Shown here one piece after another: positions 35,127 to 43,442 of a stretch of DNA of 64,000 nucleotides. The translations under genes and the position numbers were made by a program. Position 1 is the stretch's first letter. Every line of letters starts with the position of its first letter. Below the pieces are notes generated by a model. It saw nothing but the letters and a program-made list of their open reading frames with translations, had not been told where the DNA came from and searched no databases. This stretch comes from Actinoplanes sp. SE50/110 (GTDB lineage Bacteria > Actinomycetota > Actinomycetes > Mycobacteriales > Micromonosporaceae), in the NCBI RefSeq assembly GCF_900119315.1, contig NZ_LT827010.1, positions 3,567,001 to 3,631,000 of the forward strand. The letters are read 5' to 3'.

Positions 35127-36059
35127 ATGATGCGGGTTCGCAACTATGCCTACGCCGGGGTGGCCGCCGCGCTCAGCGTCGCGCTGGCGGTCACCGGTAC
35201 GGCCCACGCCGATGCCACGCCGGCCGCCGCGGTCGCCGTCGCGCCGCCGGTGATCAGCGCCGACGCCACGATGGTGCATCTGCAGAAGCTGATGAGCTTC
35301 GCGCAGGCCAGCAACAACACCCGGGTGATCGGCAGCACCGGCTTCACGTCGACGGTCACCTACATCAAGCAGCAGCTGGACGCGTTGGGCTGGCAGACCA
35401 CGGTGCAGAACTTCACCACCGGCGGGAGGGCCGCGGCCAACGTGGTGGCCGAGTGGCCGTACGGCGACGCCACCCACGTGGTGATGGCGGGCGCGCACTC
35501 CGACTCGGTGTCGGCGGGTCCCGGGATCAACGACGACGGCTCGGGCGTCGCGGCACTGCTGGCCAACGCGGCCGCGATATCGCAGGCCAAGCTGAAGCCG
35601 CAGAAGCGGATCCGGTTCGGTTTCTGGGGCGCCGAGGAGCAGGGCGACGTCGGTTCCGGCTACTACGTGTCGCACCTGGCCGGCGGCGAGGCGAAGAAGA
35701 TCGACGCGTACCTCAACTTCGACATGGTCGGCAACAAGCCGGAGAACGGCCGGGCGGTCGGCTGGAGCCTGTACGTCGAGGGTCAGTCGAACGGACTGAA
35801 CGCGCCGTTCCAGACCTATTTCAGCGCGCAGGGGATCACCGTCAACCCGTCGCTGAACACCGACGACCGCTCCGATCACGCCGCCTTCAAGCGGGCCGGG
35901 GTGAAGGTCACCGGGGTGAGCTCGGTGCGCAGCCTCAATGCGCTGGGCGCGTGTTACCACCGGTCCTGCGACAACCTGACCGATGTGAGCCAGACCAGCA
36001 TGGGGCTGGCCGCCAACGCGATCGCGTCCGCGGTCTGGTCGCTCGCCGGCACCGCCTGA
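35127..36059 (+). CDS. Secreted M28-family zinc aminopeptidase
   Basis: An exported peptidase of 310 residues. The Sec signal (RNYAYAGVAAALSVALAVTG) ends at AHA. Zinc ligands of M28 are visible: His and Asp in VVMAGAHSDSVSAG and GINDDGSGVAAL, the Glu pair in GFWGAEEQGD, Asp in LNFDMVGN, and His in SDHAAFKRAG. This resembles Streptomyces griseus aminopeptidase, which removes N-terminal hydrophobic residues from peptides outside the cell. GGAGGA lies just before two consecutive ATGs (35127, 35130); the second has better spacing. Followed by a strong bidirectional hairpin. Confidence 0.93.
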   Translation: MMRVRNYAYAGVAAALSVALAVTGTAHADATPAAAVAVAPPVISADATMVHLQKLMSFAQASNNTRVIGSTGFTSTVTYIKQQLDALGWQTTVQNFTTGGRAAANVVAEWPYGDATHVVMAGAHSDSVSAGPGINDDGSGVAALLANAAAISQAKLKPQKRIRFGFWGAEEQGDVGSGYYVSHLAGGEAKKIDAYLNFDMVGNKPENGRAVGWSLYVEGQSNGLNAPFQTYFSAQGITVNPSLNTDDRSDHAAFKRAGVKVTGVSSVRSLNALGACYHRSCDNLTDVSQTSMGLAANAIASAVWSLAGTA

Positions 36060-36067
36060 CCGCAGAC

Positions 36068-36098
36068 GGGGGCCGCCCCCGGTGGGGTTGCGGCCCCC
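36068..36098. terminator. Bidirectional terminator hairpin
   Basis: GGGGGCCGC (36068-36076) and GCGGCCCCC (36090-36098) form a perfect 9-bp stem with a 13-base loop, between the convergent peptidase and His-rich genes. It would serve both. Confidence 0.75.
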
Positions 36099-36110
36099 GG
36101 TTCGCGCTGT

Positions 36111-36485
36111 CTACTTCTTGGGCGCGTTGCCGGCCGGCTTGGCCGGCGGGGCGACCGGCTTGGTCACCGGGGCGGCCGGCTTGACCGCGGTGCTGTGGTG
36201 GGTCTTGCCGTGCATGCTCGCGGCGTGACCGTGGTGGGTCTTGCCGTGCATGCTCGCCGCGTGGCCGTGGTGGGTCTTGCCGTGCATGCCGGTCACGTGG
36301 CCGTGGTGGCCCTTGGCGTGGGTCTTGCCGGGCATGCCGGTGGTGTGTGTCGTGCAGTGGTGCGTGGCTGTCTTCTGGCAGGTCACGGGCGTGCCGGCGG
36401 TGGCCAGGGCCGGGCCGGCGCCGATGGCGAGCCCGGCCGTCGCGGCCAGACCGGACAGCACGATTCCGCGCATCAGGTTACGCAT
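36111..36485 (-). CDS. Secreted histidine-rich repeat protein
   Basis: A 124-residue exported protein. The signal peptide (LMRGIVLSGLAATAGLAIGA) ends around ALA. The mature part has two cysteines (TCQKTATHHCTT) and then repeats of HGKTHHGHAASM, three near-copies with degenerate ones before (HAKGHHGHVTGM), followed by a Pro/Ala/Lys tail (APVTKPVAPPAKPAG). About one fifth of the mature protein is histidine, which suggests Zn, Ni or Cu binding, or pH-dependent behaviour, at the cell surface. An AAGGTGAA site precedes ATG 36485. No named family. The DNA repeat of ~36 bp may vary in copy number. Confidence 0.75.
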   Translation of the reverse strand: MRNLMRGIVLSGLAATAGLAIGAGPALATAGTPVTCQKTATHHCTTHTTGMPGKTHAKGHHGHVTGMHGKTHHGHAASMHGKTHHGHAASMHGKTHHSTAVKPAAPVTKPVAPPAKPAGNAPKK

Positions 36486-36872
36486 GAGTTCACCTTTCTC
36501 AATTCCGGTATTTCCGGACGAAGCGACCGTAGGACGTCCCTCTCCGACGACGCGCCGACACCCGCGGCACTATCAGGTAATCCCTGACGTGTGTGTTCTC
36601 ACGGTGTTCTCATCATCGACGGGGATAATTTGAATCACTTGTCGTGAAGGGGACGCGGGCGTCGACCGGAAGCGGCCCCTTCTCGGAGGTGGCGCGCAGA
36701 GGTGCAGGACAGCGCGGCGGTGCTGCCCACCGCCGGGCCGGATGCCGCCCGGACCGCCGACGGGCACGAGGCCGCCGCGCTCTGCCCGGCGCCGACGATC
36801 CTCGTGACGAATGGACGCGCGACCGATAACGTCAAGGCTTCCAGAGACACTGGTCAATTTCCTGGAGGTTTG
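36486..36872. other. Divergent promoter region
   Basis: 387 bp between the His-rich gene (minus) and the CocE-like hydrolase (plus). Open frames here are Arg-rich and not convincing. A relatively AT-rich patch at 36600-36650 and a GGAGG site at 36863-36867 point to promoters for both genes; no exact -10 or -35 is claimed. Confidence 0.45.
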
Positions 36873-38669
36873 ATGAGCATCCGCAGACGGGCGACAGCCG
36901 CCGCCGGTGCGCTGATCACGGTGGCGGCTCTCGCCGTCGGCGGCCCGGCGACGGCCGCCGCCGCGGCGCCGGGCGGCATCACCCACGAGCAGAATCCGCG
37001 CGTACCGGAGGGTGCCGTGTGGACCGAGGTGTACTTCCCGTCCGCCGACCACAGTGGCGTCGAACTGCACGCCGATGTGCTGCGCCCGGCGAACCTGCCG
37101 GCCGGGGCGAGGACCCCGGTGATCGTCGCCGTCGGGCCGTACTTCTCGCACACCGGCCAGACCGGGCCCGAAGGGTGGACGCAGAGCGGGCCGTCCAGCC
37201 GGTTCGCCGACTTCACCAGCGGCACCGACCTGTTCGCCCGCGGCTACAGCTACGTGATGGTCGACCTGCGCGGCTTCGGCGGCAGCACCGGCTGCCTCGA
37301 CTGGGTGGGCCCGGGGGAGCAGGCCGACGTCAAGGCGGCGATCCGCTGGGCGGCCGGCCAGCCGTGGTCGACCGGCCGGGTCGGGATGTACGGCAAGTCG
37401 TACGACGCGGTCACCGGCCTGGTCGGCAACGATCTGCGGCTGCCGGCCCTGAAGGCGGTGGTCGCCCAGGAGCCGGTCTGGAACATGTACAACTACCTGT
37501 TCAGCAACGGCGTGCCCCGGCCCAACGTGACCGGTACCCCGGCGGCGTACAACGGCATCGCCACGCTCGCGCCGCTGCCCGACGACAGCGACCACTACAG
37601 GGCGAACGCCGCGTACGAGTCCAGCCACCCGGAATGCCTCAGCGACAACCTGAAGAACAACGACAACCCGGACCCGGACTCGTCCTACTGGCGGGCGCGC
37701 AACCTGGCGGCGCGCGCGAAGGGCACCGGCACCCCGCTGTTCGTCACTCAGGGCTTCATCGAGAACAACACCAAGCCGGAGGACATCCAGGAGTACCTCG
37801 GCAACCACCACGGCGTGGAACGCGGGTGGCTCGGGCAGTGGGAACACGTACGCGGCAATCAGACCGACGACCAGGGTCAGCTTCTGCAGGGCCGGGCCGG
37901 ATTCTTCGACGAGGTCATGCGGTTCTACGACCGCTACCTCAAGGGCGTCCTCCCGGCCGTGCACGACCCGGCGTTCGCGATCGAGGACAGCACCGGCGTG
38001 TGGCGTGCCCAGCCGGCCTGGCCCATCCCCACCTCGGTGACCTCGGCGAAGCTGACCGACGGGCAGTACGTCGACGACGGCCTGCCCTCCGCCCTGGCCG
38101 CGACCGGTGTTCCCGGCGCCCGGCAGTGGGACATGGAGCACGCCGCCGACCCCGCACCGGCCACCGCGCGGGGGCTCGCGCCGCTGCCGGCGGCCGGTGA
38201 CACGCACAGCTACCTCACCTGGTCGACGCCGGTCACCACCCGGCTGCGGATCACCGGCACCCCGCGGATCGCCCTCACCGCCAGCGCGCCCGGCAACGTC
38301 CAGGTGCGGCTCTGGGACGTCGCTCCCGGCGGATCCGCGGTGATGTTCGACGAGAACGTGGCACTGATCGCGAAGGCCGGCCGGGTCGGCGTCGACCTCA
38401 AGGCGACCGACTGGACCCTGGAATCCGGCCACCAGCTCGGCGTGCAGGTCGGCACGATCGGCAGCGGCACCTGGCTGGACACCCCGAGCGGCAACACCAT
38501 CCAGGTCAGCCGGGCGCGGCTCAGCCTGGCGCTGCAGGACCCGGCGCGGGACGTGCCCACCCAGGGCGACCGGTCGCCGTTCCTCGACACCTACCTGCGG
38601 CAGTACACCCGGACGCTGACCGGGGTCGGCGCGGGCAGCTTCCCGCTCGCGCTCCGCGGCCGGCACTGA
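36873..38669 (+). CDS. Secreted CocE/NonD-family hydrolase (X-Pro dipeptidyl-peptidase-like)
   Basis: A 598-residue exported serine hydrolase. The signal peptide (ATAAAGALITVAALAVGGPA) is followed by an alpha/beta hydrolase domain with the strand YVMVDLRGFGGSTGCLDW and nucleophile elbow GMYGKSYDA. The catalytic histidine is probably in LGQWEHVRG. The C-terminal ~200 residues (THSYLTWSTPVTTRLRITGT onward) form the jelly-roll of the family. Relatives are cocaine esterase, glutaryl acylases and S15 dipeptidyl peptidases, so peptides or esters could be substrates. ATG 36873 follows GGAGG. A hairpin terminator follows the stop. Confidence 0.9.
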   Translation: MSIRRRATAAAGALITVAALAVGGPATAAAAAPGGITHEQNPRVPEGAVWTEVYFPSADHSGVELHADVLRPANLPAGARTPVIVAVGPYFSHTGQTGPEGWTQSGPSSRFADFTSGTDLFARGYSYVMVDLRGFGGSTGCLDWVGPGEQADVKAAIRWAAGQPWSTGRVGMYGKSYDAVTGLVGNDLRLPALKAVVAQEPVWNMYNYLFSNGVPRPNVTGTPAAYNGIATLAPLPDDSDHYRANAAYESSHPECLSDNLKNNDNPDPDSSYWRARNLAARAKGTGTPLFVTQGFIENNTKPEDIQEYLGNHHGVERGWLGQWEHVRGNQTDDQGQLLQGRAGFFDEVMRFYDRYLKGVLPAVHDPAFAIEDSTGVWRAQPAWPIPTSVTSAKLTDGQYVDDGLPSALAATGVPGARQWDMEHAADPAPATARGLAPLPAAGDTHSYLTWSTPVTTRLRITGTPRIALTASAPGNVQVRLWDVAPGGSAVMFDENVALIAKAGRVGVDLKATDWTLESGHQLGVQVGTIGSGTWLDTPSGNTIQVSRARLSLALQDPARDVPTQGDRSPFLDTYLRQYTRTLTGVGAGSFPLALRGRH

Positions 38670-38673
38670 CGGC

Positions 38674-38713
38674 GGCGGACGCCCGCCGGTGCTTCAGCCG
38701 GTGGGCGTCCGCC
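38674..38713. terminator. Bidirectional terminator hairpin
   Basis: GGCGGACGCCC (38674-38684) pairs exactly with GGGCGTCCGCC (38703-38713). It lies between the convergent CocE-like and beta-propeller genes. Confidence 0.8.
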
Positions 38714-38718
38714 ACGGG

Positions 38719-39963
38719 TCAGCCGGTGACGCCGGTCCAGGAGGCCGGGATGTGGGCGAGGCGGACCCGCTGCGGGTGGTCGCCGACCGGCACCGAGACC
38801 ACCTTCTGACCGGTGGCGAAGTCGATCGCGGTGACCGCGTCCGCCCCGCTCTCCGAGATGACGCAGTCCCGGCCGTCGCCGCTGACCGTCGCCCAGTACG
38901 GCTTGGCCGCCGGCACCAGGGTGCCCTCATGCAGGGTGGCGCGGTCGACCACGGTGGCGTAGTCGTCCATCGTCCCGGCCACGCACAGTTTGCTGCCGTC
39001 CGGACTCATCGAGAGGCCGTGGTGCCGCGAGTCGTTGACGAACGTGGTGCGGTCGTCGCTGGTGGCCGGATTCTTCGGCAGTGTCTTCACCCGGGTGATC
39101 TTGTCGGTGGCCACGTCGTACTCGATGAAGCCGTTGAAGAACGAGACCTGGAAGTAGAGCTTGGCGAAGTCCGGGCTGAAGACCGCCGGACGGATCGCGT
39201 TGGACAGGTCGCTGCGACCGAAGGCGTTCAGCCGGGAGCGCATGTCGATGGTCTTGACGATCTGCCACGTGCCGGTGTCGACGACGGTGATGTGCCGGTC
39301 GCCCTTGGTCCAGTCCCAGCCCGGCGCGTCCAGGCTGGTGTCGACGTTGCCGATGGACATGTTCCAGAGGTAGCGGCCGCCGTTGGTGAACACGTTCTCG
39401 TGCGGTTTGTCGCCGGTGCTGAACGAGCCGAGCTGCGCGCCGGTGTTGATGTCCAGCACGTGCACGGTGTTGGCGGTCGACGCGGACACCGCCACCTTGG
39501 TGCCGTCGGGGGAGACGGCCATGTGGTCGGCGCGGAACCCGGAGACCGGGAACCGCCATCTGATCTTCCCGGTGGTCAGGTCGATCGAGACGACGTCGGC
39601 GAAGCTGGGCCGGGAGGCGACCAGCGCGGTGCCGTCCGGCGTCGAGTACATGTCGTCGACCAACTGGTCGTGGCCCTCGCCCGGCCCCTGCTGGATGCCC
39701 AGGTAGAAGGCCAGCCTGATCGGGTTCAGATAGATCTCGGCAAGGCGTTGCGTCTTGTCCGGTACGACGTTGATCCGCCCGATCCGGGCGAAGTCGCCGC
39801 TGGGTTTGATGACGTCCGCGGTGCCCTCCCAGTTGTTGCCGACGAACATCACCTCCCGCAGCGGCTCGGCGGCGGTGGCGGCGGCGGAGGAGGGGATGAT
39901 GGTGCTGGCGGCCAGGGTGGCCGTCGCGGCGGCACCGAGCAGGCGCCGGGACAGTGTGCCCAT
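38719..39963 (-). CDS. Exported YncE-like beta-propeller protein
   Basis: A 414-residue exported protein. SRRLLGAAATATLAASTII looks like a Tat signal, cleaved after about AATA. The remainder is a set of propeller blades with recurring VDxxTGK-type turns: VSIDLTTGKIRW, HVLDINTGAQLGSFSTG, TVVDTGTWQIVKTID, EYDVATDKITRVKTL, TAIDFATGQKVVSVPVGDHP. Such proteins bind ligands or other proteins at the surface, or are lactonase-like. No catalytic residues are claimed. Repeated SPDG motifs (MAVSPDGTKVAVS, LSMSPDGSKLCVAG) support the fold. Confidence 0.85.
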   Translation of the reverse strand: MGTLSRRLLGAAATATLAASTIIPSSAAATAAEPLREVMFVGNNWEGTADVIKPSGDFARIGRINVVPDKTQRLAEIYLNPIRLAFYLGIQQGPGEGHDQLVDDMYSTPDGTALVASRPSFADVVSIDLTTGKIRWRFPVSGFRADHMAVSPDGTKVAVSASTANTVHVLDINTGAQLGSFSTGDKPHENVFTNGGRYLWNMSIGNVDTSLDAPGWDWTKGDRHITVVDTGTWQIVKTIDMRSRLNAFGRSDLSNAIRPAVFSPDFAKLYFQVSFFNGFIEYDVATDKITRVKTLPKNPATSDDRTTFVNDSRHHGLSMSPDGSKLCVAGTMDDYATVVDRATLHEGTLVPAAKPYWATVSGDGRDCVISESGADAVTAIDFATGQKVVSVPVGDHPQRVRLAHIPASWTGVTG

Positions 39964-40182
39964 GGATGCTTCTCCCGGTGAGCAGGCAGAAAAGGCGGGG
40001 TGGCAAACCCGGAAGGGTTCTCATTGACGCAAGTGGATGCTAAGCCGATGTGGCGCTGATCACAAGGAGTCCGACCGCCCCGTGCGAGCCTTTTTCACGT
40101 TCTTGAACGGGCGTGGTTTCGGAAAGATTTACGCGGGACCACTCACGTGTGCCGGGGATCAACCGATGGTGCGACTGTGGGT

Positions 40183-42468
40183 ATGGTGCCGGCGCGCGGG
40201 CGGATCTGGCTGAGGGCCGGGTTCGCGGTGGGTGCTGTCTTCCTGCTCGCGCAGTTCGCCGCGATCGTACCGGCCGCCCGGGACTGGATGAATCGGTTCA
40301 CTTGGCTGTACGAGCTCCGGCAGGACGCATTCTACCTGGTGGCGGTGGCGCTGGTGGCGGCCCGGGCGATGCTGGTGCGTCGCGATCGCGGTGCCTGGTC
40401 GCTGATGGCCGCCGGGCTCGGCTGCTACGCCGTGGGTACGGTCTGCTGGGTGGCGGTGTTCGTCTGGCAGGACCCGCCGCCGTTCCCGTCGTTCTCCGAC
40501 GCGATGTGGCTGGCCTACTATCCGTTCGCCTACGCGGCCGTCCTACGGCTGCTGTGGGTGCAGCGGTCCCGGATCAGCATGTCCACCCTGCTGGACGGGC
40601 TGATCGCCGCGGCCTGCGCGGCGGCGTTCGCCTCGGTGCTGTTCCTAACCGGGTTCACCGGTCTCACCGGGCCGGCCACCTCGGTCATGGTCAGCCTCGC
40701 CTACCCGATCGCCGACATCGCACTCTCCGGCCTGCTGCTCGGCGTGTGGGCGCTCAGCGGCTGGCGCACCGAACGGGTGTGGCTGCTGCTGCTCGCCGGA
40801 ATGGGCACGAACACCGCCGCGAACGGGCTGCACGCGTTCGACACCACGCACGGCTCGTTCGTCCCGGGCAGCTGGGAGGACGCCCTGTGGGCGGTCGCGC
40901 TGGCCGGGGTGGCGCTGGCCGCCTGGCAGTACCCGGAGCGACCGGAGCGCCGGGCGCCGGCCCGGGCGACCGTGGGCGTGGTGCTGCCGGCGGTGCTGGC
41001 CTGTGCCTCGATGGGACTCCTGCTGTACGGCAGCTGGCACGAGTACGTGTTGCCGCACGCCAGCAGCGCGTTCGCCGCCATCGCGATCATGGCGGCGGTG
41101 GCGCGGATGGTGCTGACCGTGCACGCCGTGGCATCGCTGGCCGACGCCCGCCGGCAGGCCCGCACCGACGACCTGACCGAGTTGCCCAACCGGCGGCTGT
41201 TCCAGGAGACCCTGGACCGCGACCTGCACCAGCGGGACCCGCAGCGGCCGATGGCGGTCGCGATCATCGACCTGGACCGGTTCAAGGAGATCAACGACAG
41301 CTTCGGGCACCACCTCGGCGATCAGCTGCTGCTGCTGGTCGCCGCCCGGCTCGGCGAGGCGTTCGGCGGGGACGGCATGCTCGCCCGCCTCGGCGGCGAC
41401 GAGTTCGGCCTGCTGCTGCCGGCCGCCGACATGGATCGGGCGCTGCAGGTCGCGACCGGACTGCTCACCGCGCTGCGCCACCCGTTCGAGCTGGAACAGG
41501 TCACGCTGCACATCGACGCCAGCATCGGGCTCGCCGTCTTCCCCGACCACGGCACCGACCGCACCACCCTGCTGCGGCACGCCGACACCGCCATGTACAC
41601 CGCCAAGAGCGACCACAGCGGCCTGGCGATCGCCAGCGGCGCGGCCGACGACGACACCGGCCGGCGCCGGCTGACCACCCTCGAAGAGCTGCGCACCGGC
41701 CTGGACAACGGCGAACTCGTGCTGCACTACCAGCCGCAGCTGGACCTGGTGTCCGGCGCGGTGTCCGGGGTCGAGGCGCTCGTGCGCTGGGACCACCCGA
41801 CCCGCGGCCTGGTCTACCCCGACGGCTTCCTGGCCCTCGCCGAGAACGCCGGGCTGATCGGCCGGCTCACCACCCAGGTCCTCGAGATGGCGCTGCAGCA
41901 GTGCCGGGACTGGCGGGCCGCCGGCCTCGACCTGACCGTGGCGGTCAACCTGTCCGCCTCCAACCTGCACGACCCCGGCCTGCCCGGGCACGTCGCCGCG
42001 GCGCTGGCCCGATACGGCGTACCGCCGGCCGCCCTGCATCTGGAAGTGACCGAAGAGGTCCTGATGCGCGACGCCGCCCGTGCCACCGAGACGCTCGACC
42101 AGCTGCGCGCGATGGGCATCCGGCTGGCCGTCGACGACTACGGCACCGGCTACTCCAGCCTGGCCTACCTGCACGCGCTGCCGGTCGACGACCTGAAGCT
42201 CGACCGTGCGTTCGTCGGGCACTGCGACACCGACCCGCGCAGCGCGGCGATCGTGAAGAGCACCGTCGAGCTCGCCCACAACCTCGGCATGCGCCTGGTC
42301 GCCGAGGGCGTCGAGAACGAGGCGGTCCTCGAGCGGCTGCGGCGCTGGGACTGCGACCTGGTGCAGGGCTACCACCTGAGCCGGCCGCAGGCCCCGGACC
42401 GGCTCACCCCGTGGCTGCTGGAGCGGCAGGCCGTCCTGCTCGCGGTGTCGCAGGGAGGTCGCGGGTGA
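40183..42468 (+). CDS. Membrane-anchored GGDEF-EAL c-di-GMP protein
   Basis: A 761-residue protein. About nine hydrophobic segments occupy residues 1-~325, then a GGDEF domain (TDDLTELPNRRLF; GGDEF at ~404-408) and an EAL domain (EAL at ~531-533; DDYGTGYSSL at ~651; the LKLDRAFV lysine and AEGVEN later). All catalytic signatures look intact in both halves, so it could both make and degrade c-di-GMP. The RxxD inhibitory site is absent before GGDEF. The ATG at 40183 (MVPARGRIWL) is chosen over the upstream 40147. The membrane part resembles that of the protein at 193 (PSFSDAMWLAYYPFAYAAVL against PSVADVFYLGSYPMLTVGLL). Its last 65 bases overlap the STAS gene. Confidence 0.92.
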   Translation: MVPARGRIWLRAGFAVGAVFLLAQFAAIVPAARDWMNRFTWLYELRQDAFYLVAVALVAARAMLVRRDRGAWSLMAAGLGCYAVGTVCWVAVFVWQDPPPFPSFSDAMWLAYYPFAYAAVLRLLWVQRSRISMSTLLDGLIAAACAAAFASVLFLTGFTGLTGPATSVMVSLAYPIADIALSGLLLGVWALSGWRTERVWLLLLAGMGTNTAANGLHAFDTTHGSFVPGSWEDALWAVALAGVALAAWQYPERPERRAPARATVGVVLPAVLACASMGLLLYGSWHEYVLPHASSAFAAIAIMAAVARMVLTVHAVASLADARRQARTDDLTELPNRRLFQETLDRDLHQRDPQRPMAVAIIDLDRFKEINDSFGHHLGDQLLLLVAARLGEAFGGDGMLARLGGDEFGLLLPAADMDRALQVATGLLTALRHPFELEQVTLHIDASIGLAVFPDHGTDRTTLLRHADTAMYTAKSDHSGLAIASGAADDDTGRRRLTTLEELRTGLDNGELVLHYQPQLDLVSGAVSGVEALVRWDHPTRGLVYPDGFLALAENAGLIGRLTTQVLEMALQQCRDWRAAGLDLTVAVNLSASNLHDPGLPGHVAAALARYGVPPAALHLEVTEEVLMRDAARATETLDQLRAMGIRLAVDDYGTGYSSLAYLHALPVDDLKLDRAFVGHCDTDPRSAAIVKSTVELAHNLGMRLVAEGVENEAVLERLRRWDCDLVQGYHLSRPQAPDRLTPWLLERQAVLLAVSQGGRG

Positions 42469-42763
42469 GGCCGCACCGCTCCAGCGCCGCGGCGACCGCC
42501 GGCCGGCAGCGGACCAGCTCCAGCCGTACGCCCCGCTGCCGGGCACGGTAGGTCCATTCCAGGAACGCGGCGATCGCCGCCGGACCGATCGACCGGGCCG
42601 GCGCCAGGTCGACGGTCACGACGCCGCCCGTGGCGTGCCGGAGGCGTTCGGCCAGGTCCGCTTCGAGCCTGCGCAGCCCGTCCCGGTGGAGGCGGCGGGT
42701 GACGCGCAGCGGGCGAGTGGGACCGATCAGTGGGAAGACGCGTTCCCTGGTGGCGGTAGGCAT
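42404..42763 (-). CDS. STAS-domain protein (anti-sigma-factor antagonist type)
   Basis: A 119-residue soluble protein of the SpoIIAA/RsbV fold: GGVVTVDLAPARSIGPAAIA corresponds to the conserved strand and DxSxxxxDSxxxxxL helix region, and ARQRGVRLELVRCRPAVAAA to the next helix-strand. The phosphorylatable serine lies in the ARSIGPAA segment. Such proteins release sigma factors from HATPase-type anti-sigma factors; one is encoded at 10704, far away. The start ATG 42763 has a GAGGAG site nine bases upstream. It overlaps the convergent GGDEF-EAL gene by 65 bases. Confidence 0.78.
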   Translation of the reverse strand: MPTATRERVFPLIGPTRPLRVTRRLHRDGLRRLEADLAERLRHATGGVVTVDLAPARSIGPAAIAAFLEWTYRARQRGVRLELVRCRPAVAAALERCGLTRDLPATPRAGRPAAPAATG

Positions 42764-42851
42764 GTGACCACGCTCCTCAAGGCGCTGAACCACCACCATA
42801 GAAACGACGCAGATTTCGACGCAACCTGTCTCCCTCGAAAGGGAACCACGG

Positions 42852-43325
42852 TCAGGGCCGCCGCCGGAGATGGCCGGTGGCCAGCAACAGCGCCCGGGCG
42901 AACCGGTTGAGGTCCACGCCATCGAGCTCCCGCACGGCGAACCAGCCCACCTCGCTGATCTCCTCCCGATCCGGGACCGGCGTCCCGGCGGCGACCTCGG
43001 CCCGGTAGACCGCGGTGACGTAGGCGACCCGGTCCCCGTTGGGATAGCGCACCTCGAAGTCGTCACCGCCGAGCACCTCGAGCAGTCGCGGTGGGCCGAT
43101 CACGATGCCGGTCTCCTCGCGGATCTCCCGCACCGCCGCGGCGGCCGGCGACTCGCCGATGTCGACCGCGCCGCCGGGAACCGCCCAGCCGTCGGCGTCC
43201 CCGGCATGGCGCACCAGCAGGATCCGGTCCCGATCGTCGACGACCAGGACCGACACCGACGGCAACTGGATGAGTTCGTGGCCGATCATCGCCCGCAGCC
43301 GGGCCAGATATGGAGAAATGCCCAT
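42852..43325 (-). CDS. Nudix hydrolase
   Basis: A 157-residue pyrophosphohydrolase. The Nudix box is complete: GGAVDIGESPAAAAVREIRE with the following ETGI, giving Gx5Ex7REUxEExGU. It is preceded by VLVVDDRDRILLVRH and WAVP, as in MutT/ADP-ribose-type members. It hydrolyses a nucleoside diphosphate linked to another group; the substrate is not predictable. The start ATG 43325 (MGISPYLARLR) is close to the divergent gene set at 43403/43443. Confidence 0.92.
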   Translation of the reverse strand: MGISPYLARLRAMIGHELIQLPSVSVLVVDDRDRILLVRHAGDADGWAVPGGAVDIGESPAAAAVREIREETGIVIGPPRLLEVLGGDDFEVRYPNGDRVAYVTAVYRAEVAAGTPVPDREEISEVGWFAVRELDGVDLNRFARALLLATGHLRRRP

Positions 43326-43390
43326 CGGCGCACCATAGCCACGGCCCGGTCCGGCCCGGATGCCGGATTCCGTTCCCCCTCCGGGCGGCC

Positions 43391-43429
43391 TACGCTGCCG
43401 GCATGATGATCAACTGGCTCGCGCGGTGA
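43391..43429 (+). promoter_or_regulatory. Possible leaderless mini-ORF ahead of the membrane protein gene
   Basis: TACGCT (43391-43396) fits a -10 hexamer and lies six bases before ATG 43403, which opens an eight-codon frame encoding MMINWLAR ending at TGA 43427-43429, 13 bp before the next gene's ATG. This may be a short upstream ORF affecting translation of the gene at 43443. Weakly supported. Confidence 0.25.
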
Positions 43430-43442
43430 ACGGCTACCGGCG

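Noticed and set aside
34850..36184. 444-codon plus-strand frame over the M28 peptidase
   Set aside because: Arg/Gly-rich shadow frame; the zinc ligands and signal peptide are in the other frame.
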